Shown: positions 8,947 to 17,520 of the stretch, one piece after another
How the letters are laid out: each line of letters begins with the position of its first letter
Numbering within the stretch: position 1 is the first letter of the stretch
Assembly: GCA_025041195.1 (NCBI GenBank)
Contig: JAKCFM010000001.1
Coordinates: 2,108,001-2,172,000 of the forward strand
Length of the DNA stretch: 64,000 nt
From: Halobacteriales archaeon YIM A00013
Lineage (GTDB): Archaea > Halobacteriota > Halobacteria > Halobacteriales > Haloarculaceae
Direction: 5' to 3'
Program-made: the position numbers and the translations under genes
The notes under the pieces: generated by a model
Seen by the model: only the letters and a program-made list of their open reading frames with translations
What the model was told of the DNA's origin: nothing
Databases searched by the model: none

Positions 8947-9173
8947 CACTGGCCCCTAGGAGAGGGGTGCAAAAAACTCTCGCGAACTGGTCGTACACCG
9001 TATGTCGCTATATAGAGTTGGGTAGGTTCCCGAAATCTCAGCTTCTGAAGGAGGGTTTCTGGACACGATTGGGAGCAACGAGGCCAGCGCCAGGACTACC
9101 AGGCGATGATCCCGCATGAACACTACTTGATCTCGACGACAACGACCTCCCCAACCGGATCTCCGGCATATAA

Positions 9174-9455
9174 TCACTCATCATCTCCGTCGTCAGCGTT
9201 GTAGCCTTCGACATCCGGTGCAGGACCAAGCGACCCCCACGCCTCGTCAGACACACATTCGAACTCACGAGTGATCTCGTGGGCGGACTCGGTCGCATTG
9301 CGGTAGGCCGCCGCAAGCTCGTCCTCACTCGGTTTATTGTCCGCAACCTCCATGATGGCGACAGTAATGCCCTTGTTCGCATACTCAGTGCCAAGGGACA
9401 ACCGTCCCCGGTCGTCGGCTTCCTTCGTGCGGATGTCGTCGGATTCGATCTTCAT
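9174..9455 (-). CDS. Small AbrB/MazE-like protein, possible antitoxin
   Basis: A 93-residue acidic protein. The N-terminal half (DIRTKEADDRGRLSLGTEYANK) resembles the swapped-hairpin AbrB/MazE DNA-binding strand pattern, in which DDRGRLxLG is the core; the C-terminal half (DELAAAYRNATESAHEIT) is helical. The ATG at 9455 gives the conserved-looking start MKIESDD; an upstream frame to 9500 is Cys/Asn-rich and unlikely. No intact toxin partner follows: the next 230 bases carry no believable gene. The assignment is tentative. Confidence 0.5.
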   Translation of the reverse strand: MKIESDDIRTKEADDRGRLSLGTEYANKGITVAIMEVADNKPSEDELAAAYRNATESAHEITREFECVSDEAWGSLGPAPDVEGYNADDGDDE

Positions 9456-9808
9456 GTTCCTATTACCCACATTGCCTACACACTCGCTATTTCCCATCAA
9501 CTTCAGGGCCGATTCCGATTCGTATCGGTTCCACGGCCGGGGTCCAGGCCGACGCGAATCAGGGTCGCTCCCGGTTCACGACAGTCCACGGGAAGCAAGC
9601 GAAACTGTGGACTGGTGCTGAAAGCCGATCGTTTACCGTTATCACGCCACCCAAAATCGTATTGGCAGTCCGTCCAGACACACAATCAGAGCGCTGTCCG
9701 ATGACCCATTCATTCCCATTCTGAGCCCACTGCTGGGGCCATCAATGCTTTCCAGTGACCACGCTCGCATTTGCTGTGTCGATTACAGATCATTATAAAG
9801 CAAGACAG
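9456..9808. other. Intergenic region, apparently decayed
   Basis: About 350 bases between the AbrB-like gene and the GNAT pseudogene. Short open frames exist on both strands but have no start signal or recognisable protein pattern. Given decayed sequence on either side, this is probably degenerate coding DNA. Confidence 0.35.
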
Positions 9809-10120
9809 ATGTCAAGACCAACGTTCATCGACGGCGACCGTATCGACCTCCAACCAGTTGACGAAGACGATATCGAATTCCTGCTTGAGGGGGTGAATCA
9901 CCCGAAGGTGCGCCAGTACATCGGGGTGTTTAGACGACCGTACAGCGAAGCACGCTACCGAGAGGAGCTGTGGCCGATTGACACCGACGACACGGGGGTC
10001 ACGCTGCTTGCAACCCCGACATCGGGAGCATTCGAGGGCGAACCCGTCGGAACAGTGTAGCTGTATCCGCTGAACGAAGCCGATGGCTGTGCGAACTTCG
10101 GGAGTTCTATCCATCCGTGT
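9809..10120 (+). pseudogene. GNAT acetyltransferase, N-terminal fragment with in-frame stop
   Basis: The frame from 9809 reads like the N-terminal third of a RimJ/RimL-type GNAT acetyltransferase: GDRIDLQPVDEDDIEFLLEG, NHPKVRQYIG, then EGEPVGTV followed directly by a TAG at 10058-10060. The same frame continues as LYPLNEADGCANFG, exactly where the family has a V(Q)LYPxNExDGxANFG strand, so the TAG very likely replaced a CAG codon. After about 10120 the acetyl-CoA-binding part is missing. The gene is both nonsense-mutated and truncated, hence a pseudogene. Confidence 0.75.
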
Positions 10121-10136
10121 GGGGAGAAGACCCTCT

Positions 10137-10316
10137 TTAATTTAGCATCCAGAGACCAACAGCCATAACCGCTGCCGTAATGAGTCCGGCCATCAGGGTG
10201 TTTGTAATACGAAGGGTACCGGCCATACCACTATTGTACCACACAATACCCGCCATGATGATCGCCACTATGAGTACGCTGGTAATATCTTCTTCCAATA
10301 ATACTGAACTATTCAT
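10137..10316 (-). CDS. Small two-helix membrane protein (59 aa)
   Basis: A complete 59-residue frame on the minus strand. It starts MNSSVLLEEDITSVLIVAI and contains two hydrophobic helices (about 12-28 and 40-57) separated by a short loop with WYNSGMAGTLRIT. The acidic N-terminus is typical of small haloarchaeal membrane proteins. An AT-rich TATA-like TTAATAAGG lies near 10342-10350, about 30 bases before the ATG, as expected for a leaderless transcript. No function can be assigned. Confidence 0.65.
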   Translation of the reverse strand: MNSSVLLEEDITSVLIVAIIMAGIVWYNSGMAGTLRITNTLMAGLITAAVMAVGLWMLN

Positions 10317-10694
10317 AAATGAAATTTCTCACTCCATCCTTATTAACGTGCTAGATTTTCACAAGTAGCATAACATGTGCCGAGGACCACTCCGACACAG
10401 ATAACCCCACACGCTGGCGGGATTGGATATCAGCAATCGTCGGAGTGCACCCACCAGCGCATCTAATTGTGCCAAGAGTGACTGAAATAAGTCCATTCGA
10501 AGCCGACTCGCCCGTCAGAACAATATCCCACGAAAGCGCTCCAACAAGTACCAACACGACGGCAATCCAGTTGATCACTGAACGAGGAAACTTGTGAACA
10601 GCATTCACTGGCAGGGCCAGAGGTATTGCGACGAGGCGATACGGAAATTCGGATTCCTTGGGTAGTCCAAGGGAGCTGTCGCGGTGACGACCGT
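10317..10694. other. Intergenic region with a possible membrane-protein remnant
   Basis: About 380 bases between two minus-strand genes. On the minus strand one frame encodes a membrane-like stretch (VINWIAVVLVLVGALSW, about 10525-10575) that stays open from inside the binding-protein gene to 10351. It has no start codon of its own after the upstream gene ends. It may be the residue of a small membrane protein; I do not call it a gene. Confidence 0.3.
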
Positions 10695-11885
10695 TCAAAA
10701 CGAACCGTTGATGATAGTCCCAACACGACCGCGATCGAACAGCTGCTCGCCGGCTGGAATCTCTGGATACGGACCCGATTCGTAGCCTGGCCACTCGCCA
10801 AACTGGTCGGGATAGAGCTGCTTGGCGGTCATTTCTAGCTGGAAGAGATTCAAAATTGGTCCCTGATAGCGCGCACCCTGTGCATACACCCGATCATTCT
10901 TCACGGCTGGAATCTTGCCCATGACAGGATCGTCTCTCATCCGATCCCGTCCGGCTGCGATATCGGTGCCAGGAGTCATCCCACCCAGATAACAGATAAC
11001 GTCGGGATCGGCGGCCAACAGCTGTTCGGCGTCAATCGTGTCGCTCGTCGAGATATCGTCCGGATAGGCGTTAACAGCCCCGAGCGGACGCATATGAGCC
11101 GTCAAAAACCCCGGCGCATCGACAGGATAGGCATAAATCTCCTCGAGATCTGCGGAACTCAGCATCGCGACAGTTGGACGATCGCTCTCTGGTGGGAGCT
11201 TCGCTTCGAACGTGTCGAGCATTTCTTGGTGGATCGCCGCGAGGGCGTCGTATCGCTGTTGTGCCTGAAAAATTTGCGCCACTTTCTCGAACAGCTCCCA
11301 GAGCCCATAATGCGTGTACTCACCGGAGTACGTCTCTGGTGGCCGACGGTTGCGGTCGCTGAGCGCGTTTCCAAACCAGGGTGCGACGTTCGACTCGATC
11401 TCATCGAGATCAGACTGCGACCAGTTCTTGAGCGCAAGAACGCTCGCCGGATCGGCCAGGTGAACGTCGCTGTCAAGCTCGTACAGTTTCTCTTTGCTCG
11501 GCTCCCACGACGAATACAGCCCCGACCAGTCGAGTTCAACCCCATCGAGACGAGCAACGTACTGATTCCACAGGTCGTTGTAGTACTCCGGAGCGTGCAT
11601 GGCGTTGACATCGTTGCCACGGCCCAGGGCGAACGCCATCCCCGCGAGATGCGTGAGGCGGGTGAAAATCGTTGTTGGAGGGCGCTCGAATGTCACCTCA
11701 CCCATCGGGGACATCGAACCGGTGTACGAACCGCTCGATTCGGTCGAAGCGTTCGAATCGGTCGTGTCGTCCGAGGAACCAATCAGCGATGTACAACCGG
11801 CGAGTGATCCCAGCGCAACCAGACTGCCAGTGGAGACGAGCATTGCTCGTCTCGTGGGTGTCGATCCAGTAGTCGTCTCATTCAT
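10695..11885 (-). CDS. ABC transporter substrate-binding lipoprotein, iron/siderophore type
   Basis: A 396-residue periplasmic-binding-protein-like lipoprotein of the FepB/BtuF (PBP class III) type. A twin-arginine signal (PTRRAMLVSTG) ends at a lipobox SLAGC, followed by a Ser/Thr linker. The two lobes contain VTFERPPTTIFTRLTHLAGMAFALG, LLAADPDVICYLGG and KNDRVYAQGARYQGPILNLFQLEMTAKQLYPDQFG; the last is the standard C-terminal pattern for iron-complex binding proteins. Two iron-box-like palindromes lie directly upstream, fitting iron-repressed expression. No permease or ATPase for it is adjacent; the neighbouring ABC genes are of the polyamine type. Confidence 0.87.
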   Translation of the reverse strand: MNETTTGSTPTRRAMLVSTGSLVALGSLAGCTSLIGSSDDTTDSNASTESSGSYTGSMSPMGEVTFERPPTTIFTRLTHLAGMAFALGRGNDVNAMHAPEYYNDLWNQYVARLDGVELDWSGLYSSWEPSKEKLYELDSDVHLADPASVLALKNWSQSDLDEIESNVAPWFGNALSDRNRRPPETYSGEYTHYGLWELFEKVAQIFQAQQRYDALAAIHQEMLDTFEAKLPPESDRPTVAMLSSADLEEIYAYPVDAPGFLTAHMRPLGAVNAYPDDISTSDTIDAEQLLAADPDVICYLGGMTPGTDIAAGRDRMRDDPVMGKIPAVKNDRVYAQGARYQGPILNLFQLEMTAKQLYPDQFGEWPGYESGPYPEIPAGEQLFDRGRVGTIINGSF

Positions 11886-11890
11886 AATGA

Positions 11891-11904
11891 TTAGGTTAGC
11901 CTAA
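11891..11904. promoter_or_regulatory. Iron-box-like palindrome, proximal
   Basis: TTAGGTTAGCCTAA is an interrupted palindrome matching the TTAGGnTnnCCTAA pattern of DtxR/IdeR-type metalloregulators. It sits 6 bases before the ATG of the iron-type binding protein and just downstream of a TATA-like element (about 11905-11917), so binding would block initiation. Regulation by an Idr/SirR homologue is inferred. Confidence 0.65.
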
Positions 11905-11926
11905 AATAACAAAACCATTCCGAATT

Positions 11927-11940
11927 TTAGGCCTGCCTAA
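11927..11940. promoter_or_regulatory. Iron-box-like palindrome, distal
   Basis: TTAGGCCTGCCTAA is a second copy of the same pattern 36 bases further upstream, on the other side of the TATA-like element. Paired sites flanking the core promoter are what a dimer-of-dimers DtxR-type regulator would use. Confidence 0.6.
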
Positions 11941-11984
11941 TAATCTGGGTGAGAGATCAGTAGGGAACAGGGTGCGATTTCGAC

Positions 11985-13061
11985 TTACTCCTGAAACACC
12001 ACTGGCGCAGCACTCGACACGGAGAGTTCTACCGACACACCACGGTCGAACTGGCCCTGTCGACCGTGCACAACAACCGAAATCGGATCGGTCGCCACGC
12101 CATCTGGCACCACCGTCAGCGTCGTTCGATCGCCCTGGAAATATCGCTCGGTCACCGTCCCCGTGAACTGCCCGTCATCGACGATCGAGAGCGCTTCAGG
12201 TCGAATCGAGACCGTTACCGGTCCCGTCACGTCAGAATCCACCGGAATCGACACTGACCCGCCACCATCGAGCGTTACAACCGCCCCGTCATCGAAGGTT
12301 TCTGCCGTCCCCGACAGCAGATTCGTGTCACCGACGAAATCCGCAACGAACGCGTTGGCCGGCTCGCGATAGATTGCCTCGGGCGTCCCAACCTGCTCGA
12401 TCCGACCGTCGTTCATCACCGCAATCCGGTCGGAAAGCGTCATCGCCACCGACTGATCGTGCGTCACGTAGAAAAATCCGCCCGCAGTCTGTTCGTGAAG
12501 CGATCGCAGTTCTACCTGCATCTGCTGGCGGAGCTTCCGATCAAGCGATGAGAGGGGTTCATCGAGCAACAACACGCTCGGCTCGTTCACCAGCGCCCGC
12601 GCAAGGGCAACCCGCTGTTGTTGGCCACCGGATAGCGCCGATGGCTGTCGATCGCCAAAGCCTTCAAGATCGACGAGCGAGAGATACTCCTCGACGCAAT
12701 CGTCGATCGACGCTTGGTCGATCCCCGATTGCTGTAAGCCGTAGCTCACGTTCTCTGTGACCGTCATATGGGGGAAAAGCGCGAGCTGCTGGAACACGAG
12801 ATTCGTGTCCCGATCCTCCGGTGGAACGTCAGCCATCGATTCGCCTGCGATCCGAACGGACCCGGATGAGGGCTGCTCGAAGCCGCTGATCAACCGCAGC
12901 GTCGTTGTCTTCCCACAACCAGAGGGCCCCACCAGAGAGAAAAACTCACCTTGTCGAATCGTCAGATCGATATCGTCCACTGCAGTTACGTCACCGTACG
13001 CTTTGGTTACCCCAACGAGCGAAACCAGGGGATCTCCGGTCGATCTGGTGGTGTCGGTCAT
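11985..13061 (-). CDS. ABC transporter ATP-binding protein, PotA/FbpC-like
   Basis: A 358-residue ATPase energising the import system encoded on the other strand. Walker A is VGPSGCGKTTTL, followed by the Q-loop VFQQLALFPHMTV, signature LSGGQQQRVALARALV, Walker B VLLLDEPLSSLD and H-loop FFYVTHDQ. The C-terminal 120 residues form the TOBE/MOP domain of spermidine/putrescine, Fe3+ and sulfate importers. ATG at 13061 was preferred to the TTG two codons upstream. The gene is transcribed divergently from the binding-protein and permease genes across a 142-base promoter region. Confidence 0.9.
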   Translation of the reverse strand: MTDTTRSTGDPLVSLVGVTKAYGDVTAVDDIDLTIRQGEFFSLVGPSGCGKTTTLRLISGFEQPSSGSVRIAGESMADVPPEDRDTNLVFQQLALFPHMTVTENVSYGLQQSGIDQASIDDCVEEYLSLVDLEGFGDRQPSALSGGQQQRVALARALVNEPSVLLLDEPLSSLDRKLRQQMQVELRSLHEQTAGGFFYVTHDQSVAMTLSDRIAVMNDGRIEQVGTPEAIYREPANAFVADFVGDTNLLSGTAETFDDGAVVTLDGGGSVSIPVDSDVTGPVTVSIRPEALSIVDDGQFTGTVTERYFQGDRTTLTVVPDGVATDPISVVVHGRQGQFDRGVSVELSVSSAAPVVFQE

Positions 13062-13203
13062 TCTCAAGAGATATCAACGAACCTACTTGAATGTGATGGT
13101 GAACACAGATTCGACGAGGATCCATAGTGAGTCTTGCTGGTTGAAATCATATTACCAGATAGCCACAGGAATTATGTCATTGAGATACTGATACATACAG
13201 ACC

Positions 13204-14367
13204 ATGGCGGGAGCAACCAGCGACGGAACACGAACCACGTCTCGACGCAGACTGCTAGAAATCGGCGGGGCCACGGGAGCAATCGCGTTGAGCGGGTGTC
13301 TGGCGTCCGATCTGTTCGGTGGAACGAGCAGCGGTGGGGACCCAACGATTCACGTGTTAACCTGGGAGGAGTACGCGAACGACGACATCAAACGGCGGAT
13401 CGAGGAGACGGTAGGCGTCACGCTTGAGATCACGAAATCCACCTCCTCGGCAAAGATGTTCAACCAGTGGAATCAGGGCGAGTACAAACAGTACGACATC
13501 GCGATTCCGAACAACAACTACGTCCCGAAGATGCTGGCTGCGACAAAGGACGGTAGCCCGATGATTGCTCCGGTTGACCGCGACGTTGTCACGAATCTCG
13601 ATGGGATCTACGAGACGTTCTCCGGATTTGCTGAGAATCAGTTCACCAAGGACGGCTCGATCTATGGGGTACCGATCCGGTTTGGCTGGTACGGCTACTC
13701 CTATGACTCGCGAACAGTTCCAGAGCACGAAGAGAGCTACGAGATCCTCTTTTCGCCCACGTTCGAGGGAGTAGATCTTTCGAACCAGATTGTCATGTAC
13801 GACAACCACTTCAAGGCAATGAGCGCGGCGGCGCTCTATCTCGGCTTTCGTGATGCGTTTTCCGGGGCACAGGTGACGCTCACAGCGTCGCAGATCGAGG
13901 ACGTCAAAACGACGATGATCGAGCAAAAGCCAACGCTTCAGGGCTACATTGCGGAGGATCCCCGATACATCAAGCAGTTCAAGCAGGGGAACTTCCTGGT
14001 GGGCCAGTCCGGTCGAAACGAGATCGTCGAGCTGTGGGACCAGGGCGCCGACTGGGCGACAATGGCCACTCCAAAAGAGGGCGCTCTCGCCTGGTTCGAA
14101 TCCGCAGTCGTCTCAGCGGCGTCAGAGTCGAAAACGAAGGCCTGGGAGGTGATCAACGAGTACATTGGCGCGAAAAACGGGGCAACACTGGCCAAAACCG
14201 GCTTTTCGCCGAGCGTGAATCCGGAGACGAAATCGGAGCTCTCAAGCGAAGAGAACGAGCGCTTTGGCGCGATCGATCCGTCACGGCTGGAGGATATGGT
14301 GCCGTTCAAAACTGTTGAAAATGAGGACGATTGGCAGACGGCCTGGGAAGCAATCAAGGCTGCGTGA
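13204..14367 (+). CDS. ABC transporter substrate-binding protein, PotD-like
   Basis: A 387-residue extracellular solute-binding protein. A twin-arginine signal (SRRRLLEIGGATG) leads to a lipobox LSGC, so it is a lipid-anchored receptor. The mature part starts IHVLTWEEYANDDIKRRIEE and continues with TSSAKMFNQWNQGEYKQYDI and YGVPIRFGWYGYSYDSRTVP, the lobe pattern of spermidine/putrescine-type receptors. Other small cations or organic acids are possible ligands. It is the first gene of a tight binding-protein/permease/permease operon; the next start lies 4 bases after its stop. Confidence 0.87.
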   Translation: MAGATSDGTRTTSRRRLLEIGGATGAIALSGCLASDLFGGTSSGGDPTIHVLTWEEYANDDIKRRIEETVGVTLEITKSTSSAKMFNQWNQGEYKQYDIAIPNNNYVPKMLAATKDGSPMIAPVDRDVVTNLDGIYETFSGFAENQFTKDGSIYGVPIRFGWYGYSYDSRTVPEHEESYEILFSPTFEGVDLSNQIVMYDNHFKAMSAAALYLGFRDAFSGAQVTLTASQIEDVKTTMIEQKPTLQGYIAEDPRYIKQFKQGNFLVGQSGRNEIVELWDQGADWATMATPKEGALAWFESAVVSAASESKTKAWEVINEYIGAKNGATLAKTGFSPSVNPETKSELSSEENERFGAIDPSRLEDMVPFKTVENEDDWQTAWEAIKAA

Positions 14368-14371
14368 TCGA

Positions 14372-15286
14372 ATGACAGGAGAGCGTTCGCGGACGAAGCT
14401 GTGGCGACTGTTGTCCACCCCTCACCGGAGTCGATGGCTCTCCGCCGGGCCGGCGGCGGTGTGGCTGGGGCTGTTGTTGCTTGCACCACTGACATACATG
14501 GTCGTGGTGAGCTTCCTTTCGGTCAGCGAGGAAACCTACCAGCTGGTCTGGTCACCAACACTCGAAGCGTACGGCTCATTGTTCAACGCTGACCCTGTTT
14601 GGACGGCACCGTTCGTCGATGCGCTGTTGATCTCGGTGTTCGTGGCCGTAGTGACGACGCTGCTCTGTTTGGTCACCGCCTTTCCGGTTGCGTATCTGCT
14701 GGCACGCAGGGAGGGCCGCTGGGTGCGAGTGACGTTCTTTCTGGTGTTGTTGCCGTTTTTCACCATGTATCTGGTGCGGGCGTACTCGTGGATGCTGGTG
14801 TTTGGAAAATCCGGGGTGTTGAACACGACGCTCCAGGCACTCGGTCTCGTTGGCGGTCCAGTTGGGCTCTTTACGTTTGGACTCCCGGCGATCATCGTGG
14901 GGTTGACCCACGCGTATTTCCCGTACATGTTGCTCTCTCTGTACGCGAGTCTCGACGGAATCGACATGGATCTCGTGGCTGTTGCCAGGGATCTTGGAGC
15001 AACCCGGGTGGCCGTCGTTCGGGACGTGCTCGTCCCACTAACGCTTCCGGGGATGGTCAGCGGCGGACTGTTCGTCTTCGTTCCGACGCTAGGGGCGTTC
15101 GTCACGCCAGACATTCTTGGAGCAGGGAAGATTCAGATGATCGGTAATTTCATCGAGGGACGAATCCTGGGCGCTGCTGATCTTGCGGCCGGGAGCGCTG
15201 CTGCAATGTTCATCGTCGTGGCGATCGTCCTGGTGTTCGCGGTTGTCATCCAGGTTGTCGACCCCGAAGAGCTGGGGGCGGTCTGA
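14372..15286 (+). CDS. ABC transporter permease, PotB-like
   Basis: A 304-residue inner-membrane permease with about six helices, starting PAAVWLGLLLLAPLTYMVVVSFL. The cytoplasmic EAA loop, which contacts the ATPase, is visible as VAVARDLGATRVAVVRDVLVPLTLPG. The ATG at 14372 sits 4 bases after the receptor stop; longer readings overlap the receptor gene. It pairs with the following permease as a heterodimer. Confidence 0.9.
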   Translation: MTGERSRTKLWRLLSTPHRSRWLSAGPAAVWLGLLLLAPLTYMVVVSFLSVSEETYQLVWSPTLEAYGSLFNADPVWTAPFVDALLISVFVAVVTTLLCLVTAFPVAYLLARREGRWVRVTFFLVLLPFFTMYLVRAYSWMLVFGKSGVLNTTLQALGLVGGPVGLFTFGLPAIIVGLTHAYFPYMLLSLYASLDGIDMDLVAVARDLGATRVAVVRDVLVPLTLPGMVSGGLFVFVPTLGAFVTPDILGAGKIQMIGNFIEGRILGAADLAAGSAAAMFIVVAIVLVFAVVIQVVDPEELGAV

Positions 15287-16135
15287 GTGCGACGATGGCT
15301 TCGTTCCCCATCACAGTGGTGGCCAGCCCGTGAACAGCGATCTTCCTATGCGCTCTGGGCGGTCACGATTCTGATGGTCGGCTTTCTCTGGGTGCCCTTG
15401 CTGGTAATGATCGTGCTGTCGGTGTCTGAAAACCCGAGCACACTCGTTCCGTTCGAGGGCCTCACCCTCGATCATATGCGCGCGGCGCTTGCCGATCGGT
15501 CGCTGTTGGTGGCGACGTTCCGGAGCGTTCAGATTGCCACGATCGCCGCCGGGATCGCAACCGTTCTTGGCGTGCCCGCGAGCATCGCAATCGTTCGTCA
15601 CCAGCTTCCGTTCGAAGGCGCGTATCGCACCGGGCTCATTCTCCCGATGATCGTGCCCGGCATCGTGTTCGGTGTGGGGATGTTACTGTTCGTGCGCACG
15701 GTCGTACCAGGCCTCGATACTGGTGTGTTCGCCGTGATTTTGACCCACAGCGTCTACGGATTGCCGTTCGTGGTGCTGATCGTAACAGCACGACTCTATG
15801 GCTTCGACGAAACGCTCGAAGAGAGTGCTCGGGATCTGGGTGCAGGGCCGCTCTCTGTCTTCCGGGAGATCACGCTCCCAATCATCGCTCCGGCCGTCGG
15901 CGCGGGATTTCTCTTCGCGTGGATCCGGTCGTTCGAGGATTTCATTCGCGCGTTTTTCGTCCGCGGGACGACAGATCTACTCACCACATCGATGTATTCG
16001 ATGATCGAATACGGCGCCGCACCGAAGATGAACGCGATCTCTACCATCATTCTTCTCGTGGTGGCAGTTGCGCTGGCGATTGCGATGAACGTCGGTGCCG
16101 TCACCGATCTCGTTGCTGGGACCGAAGCGGAGTGA
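15287..16135 (+). CDS. ABC transporter permease, PotC-like
   Basis: A 282-residue second permease with six helices and the EAA loop ESARDLGAGPLSVFREITLPIIAPAV. It starts with GTG immediately after the stop of the first permease, indicating coupled translation. Together with the divergent ATPase and the lipoprotein receptor it completes a PotABCD-type importer. The C-terminus (MNAISTIILLVVAVALAIAMN) is typical of PotC proteins. Confidence 0.9.
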   Translation: MRRWLRSPSQWWPAREQRSSYALWAVTILMVGFLWVPLLVMIVLSVSENPSTLVPFEGLTLDHMRAALADRSLLVATFRSVQIATIAAGIATVLGVPASIAIVRHQLPFEGAYRTGLILPMIVPGIVFGVGMLLFVRTVVPGLDTGVFAVILTHSVYGLPFVVLIVTARLYGFDETLEESARDLGAGPLSVFREITLPIIAPAVGAGFLFAWIRSFEDFIRAFFVRGTTDLLTTSMYSMIEYGAAPKMNAISTIILLVVAVALAIAMNVGAVTDLVAGTEAE

Positions 16136-16197
16136 GCACCGGCGTACCCGCACCCCAATCGGTTTGGTTGGCTGGCACACAGTTCGATCACGTTCCC

Positions 16198-16656
16198 ATG
16201 ACCAGACCAGCAGTTCGACTCGAACCGGTCGATGACGAGACGGTAGGGATCGCCAAAACGCTCCTTTCGGACGCCGGATTGGGGACCCAGGACATTCGTG
16301 GAGCGCCCGACTGGTTGTATATCGCCCACAACAATGGCCGTCGTATTGGTGTCGGTGGGATCCAGCCAGTCGATGGGTACGGACTGGTTCGCTCAGTTGT
16401 CGTCAAGCCAGCCGTCCGTGGCCGCGGGTACGGCAGTGCGCTCTGTCGAGCACTCGAACGCCGTGGGATAGAACAAGCGATTTCGGAGCTCTATCTGCTC
16501 ACCACCTCGGCAGCACAGTTTTTCGAGGCGTTGGGCTACGACGCCTGCGACAGGTCAGCAGCCCCGACAGCCATGCAGAAGACGGCGCAGTTCGACGTAC
16601 TCTGTCCGGCGACGGCGAGCTGCCTCCGAAAATCGATTGCCCACGGGCGATCGTAA
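16198..16656 (+). CDS. GNAT N-acetyltransferase, ArsN2-like
   Basis: A 152-residue acetyltransferase. The acetyl-CoA-binding motif A is VVVKPAVRGRGYGSALCRALE (residues about 64-84), followed by LYLLTTSAAQFFEALGYDACDR, the motif-B segment that characterises ArsN2 and related N-acetyltransferases. The substrate is unknown; the ArsN2 link to arsenic compounds is family-based only and no ars genes are near. It starts 62 bases after the transporter operon. Confidence 0.8.
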   Translation: MTRPAVRLEPVDDETVGIAKTLLSDAGLGTQDIRGAPDWLYIAHNNGRRIGVGGIQPVDGYGLVRSVVVKPAVRGRGYGSALCRALERRGIEQAISELYLLTTSAAQFFEALGYDACDRSAAPTAMQKTAQFDVLCPATASCLRKSIAHGRS

Positions 16657-16673
16657 GGGACGATGGGGCGGGT

Positions 16674-17189
16674 TCAGAGCCGTTCAGCGTTGATTTTCAC
16701 GTCGTAATCGTCAACGGCCCCTGGGTCGTCGCCGTTGAACAGCGTCTTGAACAGCCACTCTTCGCCGGCACCTAGATCAGTCGTGTTTGTCATGCCATCA
16801 CCGATCAGTTCGCCGTCGGCGTTGCGATAGTGAATCTTGATTTCGGCGTAATCGATCAGCGTTTCAGCGTTGTTGATGACCGTTCCGCGAACGCCAGCGG
16901 AGTAGTCGGTCGTGAAAAAGTCGTGTTCGAGCAGTTCCAGCTGGTTTGCGGGATGGGGCGTCTGTTGGCTGGCTGCGGTCGGCGTGGACGTAACGGGGGC
17001 TGGTTCAGCGGTGTACTCGATCGCGTCATCGCTCTCATAGCCGCCGTCATGGGAGGATTCACCCGTCGAAAACGACTGAAAATCATCCCACACCGACGCA
17101 AAGCTGGACTCCATCGAGCCAAGACAGCCGCTGAGTGACACGCTGAGACCCACTGGAACCGACACACGGAGGAACTGGCGTCTGTCCAT
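16674..17189 (-). CDS. Secreted lipoprotein with FxLYD-like beta domain
   Basis: A 171-residue haloarchaeal lipoprotein. The signal DRRQFLRVSVPVGLSVSLSGC places the lipidated Cys near residue 22. A Ser/Thr/Pro linker follows, and then a beta-sandwich: LLEHDFFTTDYSAGVRGTVIN, IDYAEIKIHYRNADGELIG and LGAGEEWLFKTLF, the pattern of FxLYD domains. The role at the cell surface is unknown. The longer upstream frame is not used, because it reads into the decayed copy of another gene (17322-17514). Confidence 0.75.
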   Translation of the reverse strand: MDRRQFLRVSVPVGLSVSLSGCLGSMESSFASVWDDFQSFSTGESSHDGGYESDDAIEYTAEPAPVTSTPTAASQQTPHPANQLELLEHDFFTTDYSAGVRGTVINNAETLIDYAEIKIHYRNADGELIGDGMTNTTDLGAGEEWLFKTLFNGDDPGAVDDYDVKINAERL

Positions 17190-17321
17190 TGTCACGTGTG
17201 TGTTGTGTTGATTGGACAATAATGGTTTCCATAAAGATAGGTCGACGGGGAAGTCGGTGGTCCACTGGAATGGGTGCACCGTTGCCAGTGACACACCGCT
17301 CTGCATCGGTTTGGGTAACTC

Positions 17322-17514
17322 GTTAGTGGTGATGCGCGCCAGTGCAGGGTGCTGGTCTTCGAGTCCTGTTGGACAGCCGAGACTGCGATATCTACCGTAC
17401 GAGTTGAACAGTTCGATCAAGCCAGTGGATGCGCTTGCACAGCTTGGACGGTCGATCCGTTCGAGCGGTACGTTCGGATCCGAAGCGGGGAAGGTGAGCT
17501 GTTGAATCTCACCA
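17322..17514 (-). pseudogene. Decayed C-terminal copy of the unknown gene at 20531-21058
   Basis: This minus-strand stretch reads EIQQLTFPASDPNVPLERI, then DRPSCASASTGLIELFNSY and GRYRSLGCPTGLEDQHPAL. The last 65 or so codons of the intact gene at 20531-21058 read almost the same (HQLTFPAEDPKSPLERI, GLIELLDSYGRYRSLGCPTG). The two share the exact 19-mer GGACAGCCGAGACTGCGAT on the plus strand. No N-terminal part or start is present, so this is a 3' remnant. It is in the same orientation as the full copy, and the 717-aa toxin-like gene and the small membrane protein gene lie between the two. Confidence 0.8.
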
Positions 17515-17520
17515 GAATCT

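Noticed and set aside
7964-8959. 331-codon plus-strand frame
   Set aside because: Antisense of the phosphohexomutase; Ser/Thr/Arg-rich as expected for an antisense frame of GC-rich haloarchaeal coding DNA.
8956-9177. Frame overlapping the AbrB-like stop by GTGA, as a possible toxin gene
   Set aside because: The overlap is tempting, but the product (Arg/Cys-rich, MIICRRSGWGG start) has no toxin pattern and a haloarchaeal protein should be acidic.
10351-10794. 147-codon minus-strand frame with one membrane-like helix
   Set aside because: Its start lies inside the iron-receptor gene on the same strand, and there is no later start codon; at most a remnant.
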